A stretch of DNA of 64,000 nt from CAWBVG01 sp963792175. GTDB taxonomy: Bacteria; Acidobacteriota; Vicinamibacteria; Vicinamibacterales; CAVVIG01. The notes under the pieces are model-generated. The model searched no databases and was not told the origin of the DNA. It saw nothing but the letters and a program-made list of their open reading frames with translations. Below, piece after piece: positions 37,464 through 46,106 of the stretch. The translations under genes and the position numbers were made by a program. Within the stretch, counting starts at the first letter, position 1. The number at the start of each line of letters is the position of its first letter. The stretch spans positions 124,001 through 188,000 of the forward strand of contig CAWBVG010000031.1 of assembly GCA_963792175.1 (NCBI GenBank), in the 5' to 3' direction.

Positions 37464-38747
37464 ATGAGTGTTCGGACTCGGCGTGCGCCAGAGACGGTCG
37501 TCGCAACCGTGCTGGCCCTTGCGATCCTCATACTGGCGCCAACGGCCATCGCGCGCGATCGGCATGACGATGGCCACCGGGAACAGTGGGTCGGGACCTG
37601 GGGCAACGCATTGCACCAGCCGGACCTCGGCGTCCCCGGATTGAACAACTCTGGCTTCAGCCATCAAACTCTCCGCCAAATCGTGCACGTCAGCCTCGGA
37701 GGCGCTCGAGTGCGCGTGCGGCTATCGACGTTTGGAGCGAGTGGCTTGGTGATTGGAGCGGCGACTATCGCGCTGAGCGCTACGGGAGCATCGACAGTAC
37801 CAGGGTCTGACAGGACGATGACCTTCGGCGGTGATCCATCCATCACCATCCCACCCGGCGCGCTCGTCGTGAGCGACCCCGTGGAGCTCGAGGTGCCGGA
37901 CGGAGGCGACTTAGCCGTCAGCATGTTCGTGCCCGAAAATACAGGACCGGCGACGTGGCATTTCGAGGGGCGGCAGACCTCCTTCATCTCTCCACCCGGA
38001 GATTTCACAGCGAGCGCCGTGATGCCGGTCAGCTTGACGACACTGGCGCGGTTCTGGCTCGCGGGAGTGGACGTCACGGCGTCCGAGCAAACTGGCGTGA
38101 TCGTCGCCGTGGGCGAGTCGATTGTTGATGGTTCGCGGTCAACCGTGGACGCCAACGCCCGATGGACCGACCAACTCGCCCGGCGGCTGCTGGCGCAACC
38201 CGGTCATCGGGCCATGGGGGTGCTGAACGAAGGAATAGCCGGCAACAGGCTCCTTCACGATTCCCTCGGTCCCAACGCGTTAGCGCGATTTGACCGCGAC
38301 GTGCTGGCCCAGACCGGGGTGACCCACGTCATTGTTCAAGCGGGGGCGAACGACATCTTCACCCTGAATCCCGTTGAGGAAGTGACGGTTGAGCAGGTCA
38401 TCCAGGGCCACAGGCAACTCATCGAGCGTGCCCATTCGAAGGGACTGAGAATCTTCGGCTGCACGCTGACCCCCGTGGAAGGGTTCCTCCTGCCCGGAAC
38501 GCCATTCCCGGTCTTTACACCCGAGAAGGAGGTCAAGCGTCAGGCCGTCAATGCGTGGATCCGCACCAGCGGAGAATATGACGGTGTGATCGACTTTGAT
38601 CGTGTGCTACGTGATCCCACTTCCCCGACCAAGATCCGTGCTCTCTACGATAGCGGAGACCACGGGCACCCAAACGACCTGGGATACAACGCACTGGCGA
38701 ATGCCATCGACTTGAAGCTGTTGAGAAACGACCAGGGGCAACACTAA
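37464..38747 (+). CDS. Secreted SGNH/GDSL hydrolase
   Basis: Intact 427 aa; ATG 37464 follows AAGGAG. Signal peptide ends near ATAIA. An N-terminal beta-domain (QWVGTWGNALHQPDLGVPGL, RQIVHVSLGGARVRVRLSTF) precedes the SGNH core. Block I is VIVAVGESIVDGSRS, block II carries Gly in NEGIAGNRLLHDSLG, block III is VQAGANDIF, and block V is DSGDHGHPNDLGYNALANAI with the Asp-x-x-His pair. Block I has Glu in place of the usual Asp next to the nucleophilic Ser (GES for GDS). The layout matches secreted GDSL lipases/esterases acting on acetylated glycans or esters. Confidence 0.92.
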   Translation: MSVRTRRAPETVVATVLALAILILAPTAIARDRHDDGHREQWVGTWGNALHQPDLGVPGLNNSGFSHQTLRQIVHVSLGGARVRVRLSTFGASGLVIGAATIALSATGASTVPGSDRTMTFGGDPSITIPPGALVVSDPVELEVPDGGDLAVSMFVPENTGPATWHFEGRQTSFISPPGDFTASAVMPVSLTTLARFWLAGVDVTASEQTGVIVAVGESIVDGSRSTVDANARWTDQLARRLLAQPGHRAMGVLNEGIAGNRLLHDSLGPNALARFDRDVLAQTGVTHVIVQAGANDIFTLNPVEEVTVEQVIQGHRQLIERAHSKGLRIFGCTLTPVEGFLLPGTPFPVFTPEKEVKRQAVNAWIRTSGEYDGVIDFDRVLRDPTSPTKIRALYDSGDHGHPNDLGYNALANAIDLKLLRNDQGQH

Positions 38748-39035
38748 GGTTAGCGCTGTCAAATGCGCGCCGTTTGCGGACGGCGTCTGCGAGCAAAGGT
38801 CTTCCACTCTCGCCGAGCCTTATCGTCGAGAGCGGCTGCCCGCGGATCCCCGCCGAACATAGCTCATCTTCACACACGCGGATTCAACCTGGCAGGAGTT
38901 GCAGCCGGCGCACAGCATGTTGTGAGCGACCGATGCCCGCTCACATTCAGAGCGCGACGGCCGGGCTTACTTCCGGCGTTTCGATGCGCTTCCCACTTCC
39001 TTGACTGGCTCGACTCTTGCCCGTTTTTCCACATC

Positions 39036-39772
39036 ATGAAGACGATCCTTTTCCGCTGATTGCCGCATTTGGCATCGTCGCGACCTTGGGACAATCAACA
39101 ACGATGCGAGCCAAGGGAAATACGCTCTCACCCGTTGGCAGCAACCTGATCGCTATTGACGTCCTGCTCGATCCGGATCAGATGATGGTCGTGAAGGCCA
39201 ACGCGCTGAACGACCGGCTACGTGGCGACTACCCGGCCGGGTATTCGCTCGACGCCACGCACGCGCCGCACGTCAGCATGCTGCAACGATTCGTGCGTGC
39301 GACGGACCTCGACGCCGTGACCGCTGCGGTCGCAAGAGTTCTGGCCGCCGAACGGCCAACGGATCTGCAGCTGACCGTAAAGGGGATCGACTATGTGATG
39401 TGGGCAGGTGTGGCCGTGACGGTCCTTCTCGTCGAGCGCACGCCCGAGCTGATGCGGCTGGAGGAGAAAATCGTCGACGCGGTGACGCCGTTTTCAGTGA
39501 GCGGCGGGACCGCAGCGGCGTTCGTTGGAGCTGACGCCAATGCCGAGACCGTTGCCTACGTCGAAACGTTCGTTCCGAAATCCAGCGGACACAACTACAT
39601 TCCCCACGTCACGGCCGGCGTCGCACGCGAAGCCTTCGTGAAGCAGCTGAAGGCCGAGCCCTTCCAAGCCTTCAACTTCAAGCCGGACGGGGTTTCGATC
39701 TACCAGCTGGGGAATTTTGGTACCGCGTCGAAGAAGGTCTGGCAGAGCGCCGCTTCAGGGACGATGCGCTGA
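39036..39772 (+). CDS. Exported 2H-phosphoesterase (LigT/2'-5' RNA ligase-like) protein
   Basis: About 245 aa. ATG 39036 encodes MKTILF and, after a one-base loss near 39050, PLIAAFGIVATLGQS, which completes a signal peptide; without correction the frame could start at ATG 39104. Two HxS/T signatures are present: THAPHVSMLQRF and NYIPHVTAGVAREAF, about 130 residues apart, with beta-strands between (AVTVLLVERTPELMRLEEKI). This is the 2H superfamily, which cleaves 2',3'-cyclic phosphates or similar phosphodiesters. Export is unusual for an RNA-processing LigT, so the substrate may be extracytoplasmic. Confidence 0.8.
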
Positions 39773-39912
39773 GCTTCGTCTCGCACCGGTCCACGGGGGC
39801 GGGTTGAGACGGGCGTTCGCCGTAGACGTTCTCCTTGGACTACGGCATAAAGTGGTGACGGTACCATTAATTCCGTCCTTAATCAACGGCGGGTGCGAAC
39901 GCGCGATTGTCG

Positions 39913-40068
39913 CTAGTCAGTAAACAACAAAGTCAGAAATCCTCCGCTGTTCGACTCGCGTGCGAACCACACACGCACGAAAAGGTCGCGGGGCGACAAC
40001 TCTGTCGTGGGGGTACTTCCGACGGACACCTCGACGCTCAAAAGGGACAACGCGACCACTAAATGCAC
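39913..40068 (-). CDS. Possible small secreted protein
   Basis: 51 aa from GTG 40068 with GAGG six bases upstream. Hydrophobic start VHLVVALSLLSVEVSVGSTP, then ELSPRDLFVRVWFARESNSG. No known motif; may be a stump. It is the only candidate in the 39773-40116 gap. Confidence 0.28.
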   Translation of the reverse strand: MHLVVALSLLSVEVSVGSTPTTELSPRDLFVRVWFARESNSGGFLTLLFTD

Positions 40069-40116
40069 GAGATTCCTCGACAGTAACGTGGCCGGGCGAT
40101 TGCTCTCGTCGCCTGC

Positions 40117-40391
40117 GTGAGTGAGGATGCCCCCGCACCCCGCAAGGCTCGCGTACCACGCCGGATGCGATCGACAACCGTGACGCGGAACCCTGAATTC
40201 CGCGCCCGCCTGCGCTGTCCCGACTGCGATCATCCCTTGGTCTATGTGCAAACCGTGATCGGGGGGGCGTGCAGCCGCTTGAACGATGGGACTATTTCGA
40301 GTGTGTGCCCTGCGGTTCCTTTGAGTACCGACATCGCGCGCGGAGGCTGAAGCGTACGATTGACGTGCCGCGTCTCCGCGGCCGGAACTGA
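40117..40391 (+). CDS. Zinc-ribbon protein, duplicated pair member 2 (frameshifted at a G run)
   Basis: Starts at GTG 40117 (MSEDAPAPRKARVPRRMRST). First knuckle RLRCPDCDHPLVYVQTVIGG. A run of seven G at 40261-40267 shifts the frame; removing two G restores VQPLERWDYFECVPCGSFEY and RHRARRLKRTIDVPRLRGRN to a TGA at 40389-40391. The intact CVPC knuckle makes this the better-preserved coding version of the 34108-34368 duplicate. Confidence 0.6.
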
Positions 40392-40476
40392 GCCACTGGG
40401 ACGACCCCGTTAGTTGGATTGACAACCTACTGTGCGTGGCGGCGTCGATGAACCCAGGCGCGGTAGACTCTCCGGC

Positions 40477-40858
40477 ATGACTACACGCAAGATGACCCTC
40501 CTCGCTCTCGTGGCGATCCTGACGACGCGCCAATCCTTAACGCGAGATCACGATTGAGTTCGAGCCGGAGAGGTAGGCCGCGGAACGATGTTCGACATGC
40601 GCCTCGACCCGTTTCAACAGCTTTTCAATCCCCAGTCCGTGAAGCGATAGAAGACTCCGCTAATCCCGGTCTCTAGCGGTCTTGAGCGGTTTGTGCAATC
40701 GGTGGCTCGCGCAGCACCGTTCTGCGGAGCTGCATATCTACGCGAAGGGCGGGCACGGATTCGCCATGCGCCAACAAGGCATACCGGTCGATTCGTGGAC
40801 CGCAAGGTTTGAGGATTGGTTTCGGTTTCAGGGACTGTTGCAGACGCGATCGAAATGA
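40477..40858 (+). pseudogene. Esterase/dienelactone-hydrolase-like gene with internal deletion
   Basis: ATG 40477 encodes MTTRKMTLLALVAILTT, a signal-peptide start that soon stops. From about 40724 another frame gives AELHIYAKGGHGFAMRQQGI and PVDSWTARFEDWFRFQGLLQ to TGA 40856-40858. The second block is the C-terminal catalytic-His region (GGHG) of exported alpha/beta esterases. The approximately 200 residues expected between the two parts, including the Ser nucleophile, are absent. Confidence 0.5.
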
Positions 40859-40960
40859 CGGCGCGCGGCCCGGCCGTGCGCCTCAGTCGGTCGGCATATG
40901 CGGCCGGCGAAGAGTTGCGACCATTCCGTTACACTTCTTCTTCAGCGCGTCGTGTTGGCT

Positions 40961-41140
40961 TCACGATTCGACCGTGGACGTGATGGCTTCGTACACGTAG
41001 TCGGTGAGCACCCGCAGGCGAACTGCGGCCGGATCGGACCCTCCCATGCTGTCCCTCGGCACGGCCGGGATGTCAACGGCGTGGCTGGTGATGAGTGCAG
41101 CGGCGATCGTCGCTTTAGCGGACAATTCGGCATGATCCAT
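40961..41140 (-). CDS. Small conserved protein (59 aa)
   Basis: ATG 41140 with AAAGGA upstream encodes MDHAELSAKATIAAALITSH, AVDIPAVPRDSMGGSDPAAV, RLRVLTDYVYEAITSTVES. Codon use is clean, with third positions G/C as in neighbours, and the helix-loop-helix pattern (AAALIxSHAVxIP...RLRxLTDYVY) recurs in Acidobacteriota proteins as I remember them. No signal peptide or metal motif. Function unknown. Confidence 0.65.
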   Translation of the reverse strand: MDHAELSAKATIAAALITSHAVDIPAVPRDSMGGSDPAAVRLRVLTDYVYEAITSTVES

Positions 41141-41529
41141 TGGAGTTCCTTTTCTGCTGGACGACGTGGTTTGTGACCAGCGAAGTCCTGATAGACCTGA
41201 CAGTCGATGCTGCGAAAGTCATCAACGGTCGACGAGCCGACGCGCAATATCACCAACTGCGATGCTCGCGTCGAGGATACAGCCGTCCGTGTACTGACTA
41301 CGACCCTGTCACCAGCCATTGCAGCCTAACCCGGATGGTGTGAGGAGCCCGGCCCGAGGCGACGGCTCCCTGAACGGACTACGGTCTTGCGCAGTGACGC
41401 CCGTACCGTCAGGACGAAACCCACCATCATGAGAGCAACAAACTCGTCAGCATGTATGTCCTCATTGTCCGCCGAACTAGCGGGTTGCTGAAAAAGCCGT
41501 CAGCCGGACCTATTTCAAAACCTTGCAAT
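41141..41529. other. Non-coding gap with a possible IS-end motif
   Basis: No gene supported. GGGTTGCTGAAAAA at 41482-41495 resembles the terminal text of some insertion sequences, but I find no matching inverted end or transposase nearby. Confidence 0.3.
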
Positions 41530-42253
41530 TCACGCCAGGGGCGCTGGCCTCCAAACCACCGGGCTGAGGCCCTGAGTGGCGTTTGCCTCACTAACGTTTG
41601 CGCGCGAGATCCAGTGCACTCGGAGCTGCGGTGAGATGGCGATTCGTGAGTTAAGCGGAATCGGGGAATCAAGACCGCCGGCCAGGCCCCACGTATCCCG
41701 GCTAACGGATCGCGGAGAGCCTCCGAACGGAAAGAAACCGCCCGTAAGAAAGTTCCTGAGCGCACTTTGCGTGAGTGTGTCCTCATGGACGTAACTGAAG
41801 CCGCCGACGAACTCCGGGGCGTGCTGGATCGAACGGAAGCGGAATTAACCGGAAAAGATGAGGTCCCGATGAGCGTTCTGCTCTTCGAAACTTGTCGGCA
41901 ATCTGTAGTCCCTCGAAACGGCTTGGGATCGTCAATTCAACTTCAAATGCCGTTCTGGCTGTGAAGAATGCACCGGCCATGAGGCCGAGACCGACGCCGG
42001 TCCCGCCGATGCCATTGCAGGGTCTCGATGGGTTATTGCAGGTAACCGCACCTTCGGGCTGCCACGACACGACGAACGCGCCGCCGACAAACTGTTGCGC
42101 ATGCGCTGACGCGGGGGCGCCAAACATCCCGGCGACGAGGGCGACAGGCGGCAAGCCGTGGGAGATCACGAGCAAGAGGCGTCGGTTCGGTGCCGGCGTG
42201 CCCGGGGCATTGAGCGCGTTGGAACTCGCGAGGCGCCACCGTGGCGTGTCCAT
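41530..42253 (-). pseudogene. Outer-membrane beta-barrel protein, frameshifted
   Basis: From ATG 42253 a signal-peptide region (ISHGLPPVALVAGMFGAPAS, AHAQQ) leads to FVGGAFVVSWQPEG and GVGLGLMAGAFFTARTAFEV ELTIP. A frame change near 41910 then gives TSFEEQNAHRDLIFSG, a TAA where Leu is expected (near 41852), and FRFRSIQHAPEFVGGFSYVH. The C-terminal part is WGLAGGLDSPIPLNSRIAIS, PQLRVHW, then TGA at 41530-41532. Together these match small opacity-type barrels common in Vicinamibacteria (GGGVDxxVPLxxRxAxxPxxRxHY). The nonsense codon plus shift make this a pseudogene unless both are errors. Confidence 0.62.
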
Positions 42254-42498
42254 GGGCGCGATTCTCTGCCAGCAGTCCTAAGAGTTCAAGTCTCGGGCCG
42301 GACTTAATCCGAAATATCAGTGTCTCTTCGAGGAAGAAGTGGAAAAGGAGCTGCTCCGACGACTCAGGGAACATGAGGCAAACGATCGCAAAGCCTGACG
42401 GACCCCACCACGGCGTCGTTGCGAACGTCGTGGTTCATCAGCGGGATTGAAAAGCCGCTGAACCGGGAATTGGTAATTAGATCTGATAGGGTTGCACG

Positions 42499-42859
42499 AT
42501 GACGAGACATCGCGCGGGCGGCATGGTTTCGGCCCTGATCGTTGCGCTGCTCACCGAGTCCTGCACCGCGATCCACACCGTGCCCATTCAAAGAGCCGGC
42601 GCATTTGTCGGGATTGCGGCGGGCGATCGTCTCACGGTGACCACGGGACGGTCACGACCATCAGATTCGGGTGCGAACCGTCCAGTCAGATGTGCTCACC
42701 GATACCGACAGCGTCGTCTATGGGTTCGCCGACGTGCTCATGATCCAACGGCGTGAGCTGGATCGGCGCAAGAACGTGATCCTCGTCAGCGTCGTCGGCG
42801 CGTGGGCGATCCTGACTGCGTTGGCCATTGCGGCCGGAAAGTTGATCCCGGCAGGGTAA
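42499..42859 (+). CDS. Small membrane-anchored protein (frameshifted)
   Basis: About 120 aa after a shift near 42645. MTRHRAGGMVSALIVALLTE and SCTAIHTVPI give a lipoprotein-like start (lipobox-like LLTESC). The middle HQIRVRTVQSDVLTDTDSVV, YGFADVLMIQRRELDRRKN is polar and beta-rich. VILVSVVGAWAILTALAIAA is a C-terminal membrane helix. Similar proteins carrying a small beta-domain between two membrane anchors are known in Acidobacteriota, but I cannot name the family. Confidence 0.55.
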
Positions 42860-42905
42860 TAATCTCACGGCAGGTGTCCGCAGTTTCGCACCTTCTGGGC
42901 TCTTG

Positions 42906-43427
42906 ATGGATCATCGCTTAACCGTCTCGTATTGGCGTCGCTCTTAACGTCGACCTGCTACACGGTCGAGGAATCCGGAACGACGACGACCTCAGTTTCC
43001 AACACGGGCCGGTCATTGTTCTCGGCGCTGCGGGCGCGATCGTGTTGCTGGTGGCGGTCGCTCTCTCACGACGTCGCGGCTGGCGAGGATGCGGAGTTCT
43101 CATAACCTAATCGCGCTCTTTTTCGGGGGATTCATGGCGCCGGCGATGTGGTTCGACCGCGTCATCGTCACGCCGACGGAGATCCGTCAGAAGACTGGGT
43201 TGTGGTTCGCGCCGAGGCACAGGGGCTTCCGTTATTGCCGAGGTCAACTCGGTTTCGATTCGGGAAGTGAAGTCGAAAAGCATCACGAACCGGATCTGGT
43301 TTCTTGAACTTGTCGCTGGCGGGCAGGACGACATCGGTCCTGGTGACTTGTGGGAAAACTGATGGCCACTGCAGAGGTGATCGGTCGCAATCACTATGTT
43401 ACAGTTATTTTGGCCCAAACAGCATAG
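42906..43427 (+). pseudogene. Two-helix membrane protein with PH-like domain, heavily frameshifted
   Basis: Pieces in order across three frames: PVIVLGAAGAIVLLVAVALS with RRRG, LIALFFGGFMAPAMWFDRVI, VTPTEIRQKTGLWFAPRHRG, EVNSVSIREVKSKSITNRIW, FLELVAGGQDDIGPGDLWE and LMATAEVIGRNHYVTVILAQ, ending at TAG 43425-43427. The order is that of bacterial two-helix proteins with a PH-like cytoplasmic domain. At least four indels. The start is not definable; ATG 42906 is only the nearest candidate. Confidence 0.42.
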
Positions 43428-43577
43428 CGACATCGCGACGGCGCTGGAAGCGTGCGGATTACCGAACTCTTGCCTCCCAACGCCCCAGGCCGAGGCGTCA
43501 TGCTCCATCCTACGTATTGAAAATCGGCTCACATGAAAGTAGACGATTGGCATTTGTGCCGACGAAGATATCCGTCC

Positions 43578-43920
43578 ATGGGTTGGTATCCCGTGGTTCT
43601 CGGGCTGATCTGCAGCGGTTGCAATCGAGTGGTCGAGTGGACATTCGGCCATTCGCTGAGTCAAGAACTGAATCGCTCGAGCAATCAGATCGTATTGTGA
43701 TCACAAGCGACAGCGCCGAGCTTCCGCAGGAAAGGGTTATTACCAGTGAGGCAGCGATCCGCGGGTAAATGTGGTGACGTTCTTCAAACACTATTCGAGT
43801 GGATGGGTTTATGTGAGCGGCTCGCCCGGTGACTATCTCCTTACATGTACAAGGGGGACGGGTTGCTTCAGGTATTGGCGTCAGTCAAGGCTCGCCCTCG
43901 CCGTCAGACGACACACTTAG
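43578..43920 (+). pseudogene. Small lipoprotein-like gene, frameshifted
   Basis: ATG 43578 encodes MGWYPVVLGLICSGCNRVVE, a lipoprotein-type start. Frame changes near 43690 and 43770 connect it to RIVITSDSAELPQERVITSE and then VTFFKHYSSGWVYVSGSPGD YLLTCTRG. The block S/D-x-V-x-x-F-x-x-x-x-SGW followed by a strand recalls small acidobacterial lipoproteins with an F-x(n)-GW motif. Function unknown. Confidence 0.38.
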
Positions 43921-44021
43921 TCTCGGTGGTTATTACAGACGTGCGCCTGCAGCTGATGTCGCCTCCTTGGCAAAGAGATGCGTCTCGATCTGCCGTGGCC
44001 ACCCCGTCGCAAATAGGATCC

Positions 44022-44453
44022 TCATGAAGCGAACGTCGTGATCACCGCCGCTCGGGGCAAATCGCCTCGGCGGAGGTAAGCGAACCGCGATCGAAAACCA
44101 GTACGGCAAGGTTCCGTTGACATGGCGTCGCCAGTCCCGCACCTATGCCATGTGGCCTTGGTTGCTCGCTTCGGTTGAGGCGAACTTAAACGGCCGCGGA
44201 GCTCATCAACATCATCAAGGAGGATTCTCAGAAGGCCGTCAATCGCCGATCTTACTGTGTGATCATTATTCGGCGTCCAACCTTCATGAACGATCTTGTT
44301 TCTGAGCTCGAGCGCCTTCAAGGCCTCGGGTAGTAATCGGTGTGCATCGGTGGTAGACGCGCAACGACCAGCGCCGTCAATTGTGTTGGCAGCGGAAGAC
44401 TCCAGAATGGCTGCAGCGTTTGCGCAGTCGAAGTGACACCTGAACGTAAACAA
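44022..44453 (-). pseudogene. Fragment with RNKIVHEGW (HEPN-like) motif
   Basis: The informative stretch is LLPEALKALELRNKIVHEGW and TPNNDHTVRSAIDGLLRILL DDVDEL at about 44190-44336. RNxIVHEG followed by a helix is typical of HEPN-type or DUF4145-like helical domains, where the polar Arg/His pair is conserved. The flanks are unconserved text in this frame, so only a domain fragment survives. Confidence 0.35.
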
Positions 44454-44482
44454 TCATACACACACAATTCGAAGACCACGTG

Positions 44483-44851
44483 ATGTTAACCATCGCGTCT
44501 CTGCTCTCGATCCTCTTGCTGACGCTTCACATTACGGACGACATCGTCCGTGGGATATCGAAGGCCGAGCCCTCAAACATTGCGTTGGCCGTTCTCGTGG
44601 TGTTGCTGTACGGGACGCTGGTGCTCGCCGAACGGCGGTCGGGGTACGTCATCATGCTGCTCGTGGGGTTGTTCGCGGCAGCCATGCCCGTCATGCACAT
44701 GAGGGGGGCACATTACGGCGAGATCGCCAAGTCCACCGGCGGCTTCTTCTTCGTCTGGACACTCTGGGCGCTCGGCGGGCTCGGGGGCTTCACCTTCATC
44801 CTCTCGGCGCGCGGACTGTGGAGTCTGCGACGGGGCCAGCCGAGGTGGTGA
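44483..44851 (+). CDS. Small four-helix membrane protein
   Basis: 122 aa from ATG 44483. Four hydrophobic helices: MLTIASLLSILLLTLHITDD, IALAVLVVLLYGTLVLAERR, SGYVIMLLVGLFAAAMPVMH and GFFFVWTLWALGGLGGFTFI, followed by LSARGLWSLRR. Similar four-helix proteins with HITDDIVRG, YGTLVLAERRSGY and GEIAKSxGxFFF are widespread in several phyla and unnamed. Inner membrane. Conserved Asp pair and His residues hint at a channel or redox partner; not established. Confidence 0.76.
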   Translation: MLTIASLLSILLLTLHITDDIVRGISKAEPSNIALAVLVVLLYGTLVLAERRSGYVIMLLVGLFAAAMPVMHMRGAHYGEIAKSTGGFFFVWTLWALGGLGGFTFILSARGLWSLRRGQPRW

Positions 44852-45045
44852 ATGCTTTTGTTAATCCACATTGCCTCGCTTACTCGCGCGCCGAATCGCT
44901 ACGCCGACGCACTCTACGCGTTCCACGAGGCGCTGGAATCGTTTCATCGCCGATTCGGGCCACAAAATCAAAAGTCCCGCGCCGCTAGTAGGATCGGCGC
45001 GGCGTCGGAAAACGGGACCGGCGTCGGCGATCGGGGGGATGCGTG

Positions 45046-45296
45046 ATGCTGAAAATACTGGCATTGGTGCTCGTCGTGGGAGTGGCCGCGCCGGTGGTCC
45101 AAGTCCAACGTGGTCGGTTGTCCTATGAACAAGCGAAAGGACGTCTCCACGCTCGCGGACTGGAGGTCGGCATCGTCGTCCCCGGCCATTGCAAACGGCC
45201 GGTGGGCGCGGTCTGTCGGCAGAACCCACAGGCCGGGCGCAAGGTGGACATCACGGAGCCCGTACACCTGATCGTACTAGGGGGCCGAAGCCGTGA
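45046..45296 (+). CDS. PASTA-like domain protein with N-terminal signal/anchor
   Basis: ATG 45046. MLKILALVLVVGVAAPVVQV is a signal or anchor. It is followed by one PASTA-like unit: LSYEQAKGRLHARGLEVGIV, NPQAGRKVDITEPVHLIVLG. In the given bases the frame runs on; adding one G to the GGGGG run near 45280 gives GGPKP and a TGA at 45294-45296 that overlaps the next gene's GTG as GTGA. PASTA units usually bind muropeptides or beta-lactams. A stand-alone single unit is unusual. Confidence 0.58.
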
Positions 45297-45481
45297 CGCA
45301 GCCGAAGCTCCGCTGTCCCTATTGCGGGGAGTTACGGGTGGAATGCCAGTGCCTCGTCAACGGCGAACTCACGTACGGTCAGCGGTTCGTGTTGCGGATC
45401 GACGCCGTCGAGGAGGCCGAGAGGCAGCGGCGACGGCTGATCGAGAAGCTGGACGACTGGTGGGCGAGGGGTTACCGATGA
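45293..45481 (+). CDS. Small zinc-finger protein (CPYC...CQC)
   Basis: 62 aa from GTG 45293. MTQPKLRCPYCGELRVECQC is a compact Cys4 site (CPYC-x6-CQC), followed by a helix RIDAVEEAERQRRRLIEKLD DWWARGY. The gene overlaps the PASTA gene at its start (GTGA, after correction) and the next ORF at its end (ATGA), suggesting a coupled three-gene unit. Function unknown. Confidence 0.65.
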   Translation: MTQPKLRCPYCGELRVECQCLVNGELTYGQRFVLRIDAVEEAERQRRRLIEKLDDWWARGYR

Positions 45482-45564
45482 AGAACCCCGCATTCAAGAA
45501 GGCCCTTCGCATCGCCGTCTTGACGGTCATCGCGTACGGATTTCTTCTCTTGCCTGGTTTCTGA
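45478..45564 (+). CDS. 28-aa single-helix membrane peptide
   Basis: ATG 45478 overlaps the previous stop as ATGA. MKNPAFKKALRIAVLTVIAY plus GFLLLPGF: basic start and one membrane helix. Too short for homology calls, but the tight coupling supports it. Confidence 0.45.
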   Translation: MKNPAFKKALRIAVLTVIAYGFLLLPGF

Positions 45565-45617
45565 CCCCGCGCGACCTGTCGGTCACGCCGACCCGCCACT
45601 GGATGGGCCCCGTCACG

Positions 45618-46106
45618 TCAGCGTCGCGGCGACGAGATCCCCGAGCGTCTTCTGGCGTGACGATCGATCTCTAGGCTTTCGCAGAGGCTTTCTCGGAGAC
45701 CACGCGACCCGCTCAACGTCAAACACCCGCAGCGTTGAGGGCGATCTCTCCGCAGCACCATAATCGCCTTGGCCGTTTGCACGAGGTCTTTCGGATCTGG
45801 TTTCTCGCCCAAGATCGAGAGAATCACCCTCAGGTCGTGCAATTGCCCAGCACGCGACGCGACCATGAACGTAATCCGCCCCAATATGACCTCAACAACA
45901 ATGACCGTGGCGTTGAAGACTGCGAAGGCGAGCACTGCGCTGGAATTGAGGACGGCTCCTGTGATGATCAGCGAGGCGGCGAAGAGCACGTGACTCAGCA
46001 TGACGGCCACCAAGAGCACGATGGCAATCCGGTAGTAGAGCGTGATCACTCGCTGATTTCTACTGATTAAGGCGACGGCTCCGCTCTTGTCGTCCTGCTC
46101 AGACAT
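45618..46106 (-). CDS. Small membrane protein
   Basis: ATG 46106. MSEQDDKSGAVALISRNQRV, then helices LYYRIAIVLLVAVMLSHVLF and SAVLAFAVFNATVIVVEVIL, then a cytoplasmic helix SRAGQLHDLRVILSILGEKP. Near 45750 an indel probably shifts the frame: one frame runs to 45618 with low-complexity Arg/Ser text, while the alternative gives LREIALNAAGV and stops at 45719, which looks more natural. Two-pass inner-membrane protein of unknown function. Confidence 0.6.
   Translation of the reverse strand: MSEQDDKSGAVALISRNQRVITLYYRIAIVLLVAVMLSHVLFAASLIITGAVLNSSAVLAFAVFNATVIVVEVILGRITFMVASRAGQLHDLRVILSILGEKPDPKDLVQTAKAIMVLRRDRPQRCGCLTLSGSRGLRESLCESLEIDRHARRRSGISSPRR

Noticed and set aside
40942..41319. 125-aa minus-strand ORF overlapping the 59-aa gene
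   Set aside because: The 59-aa ORF in another frame has the ribosome site, start codon and protein-like composition; the longer one is its shadow.
41482..41495. Insertion-sequence end (GGGTTGCTGAAAAA)
   Set aside because: No partner inverted repeat, target duplication or transposase text within several kb; kept only as a note on the gap.
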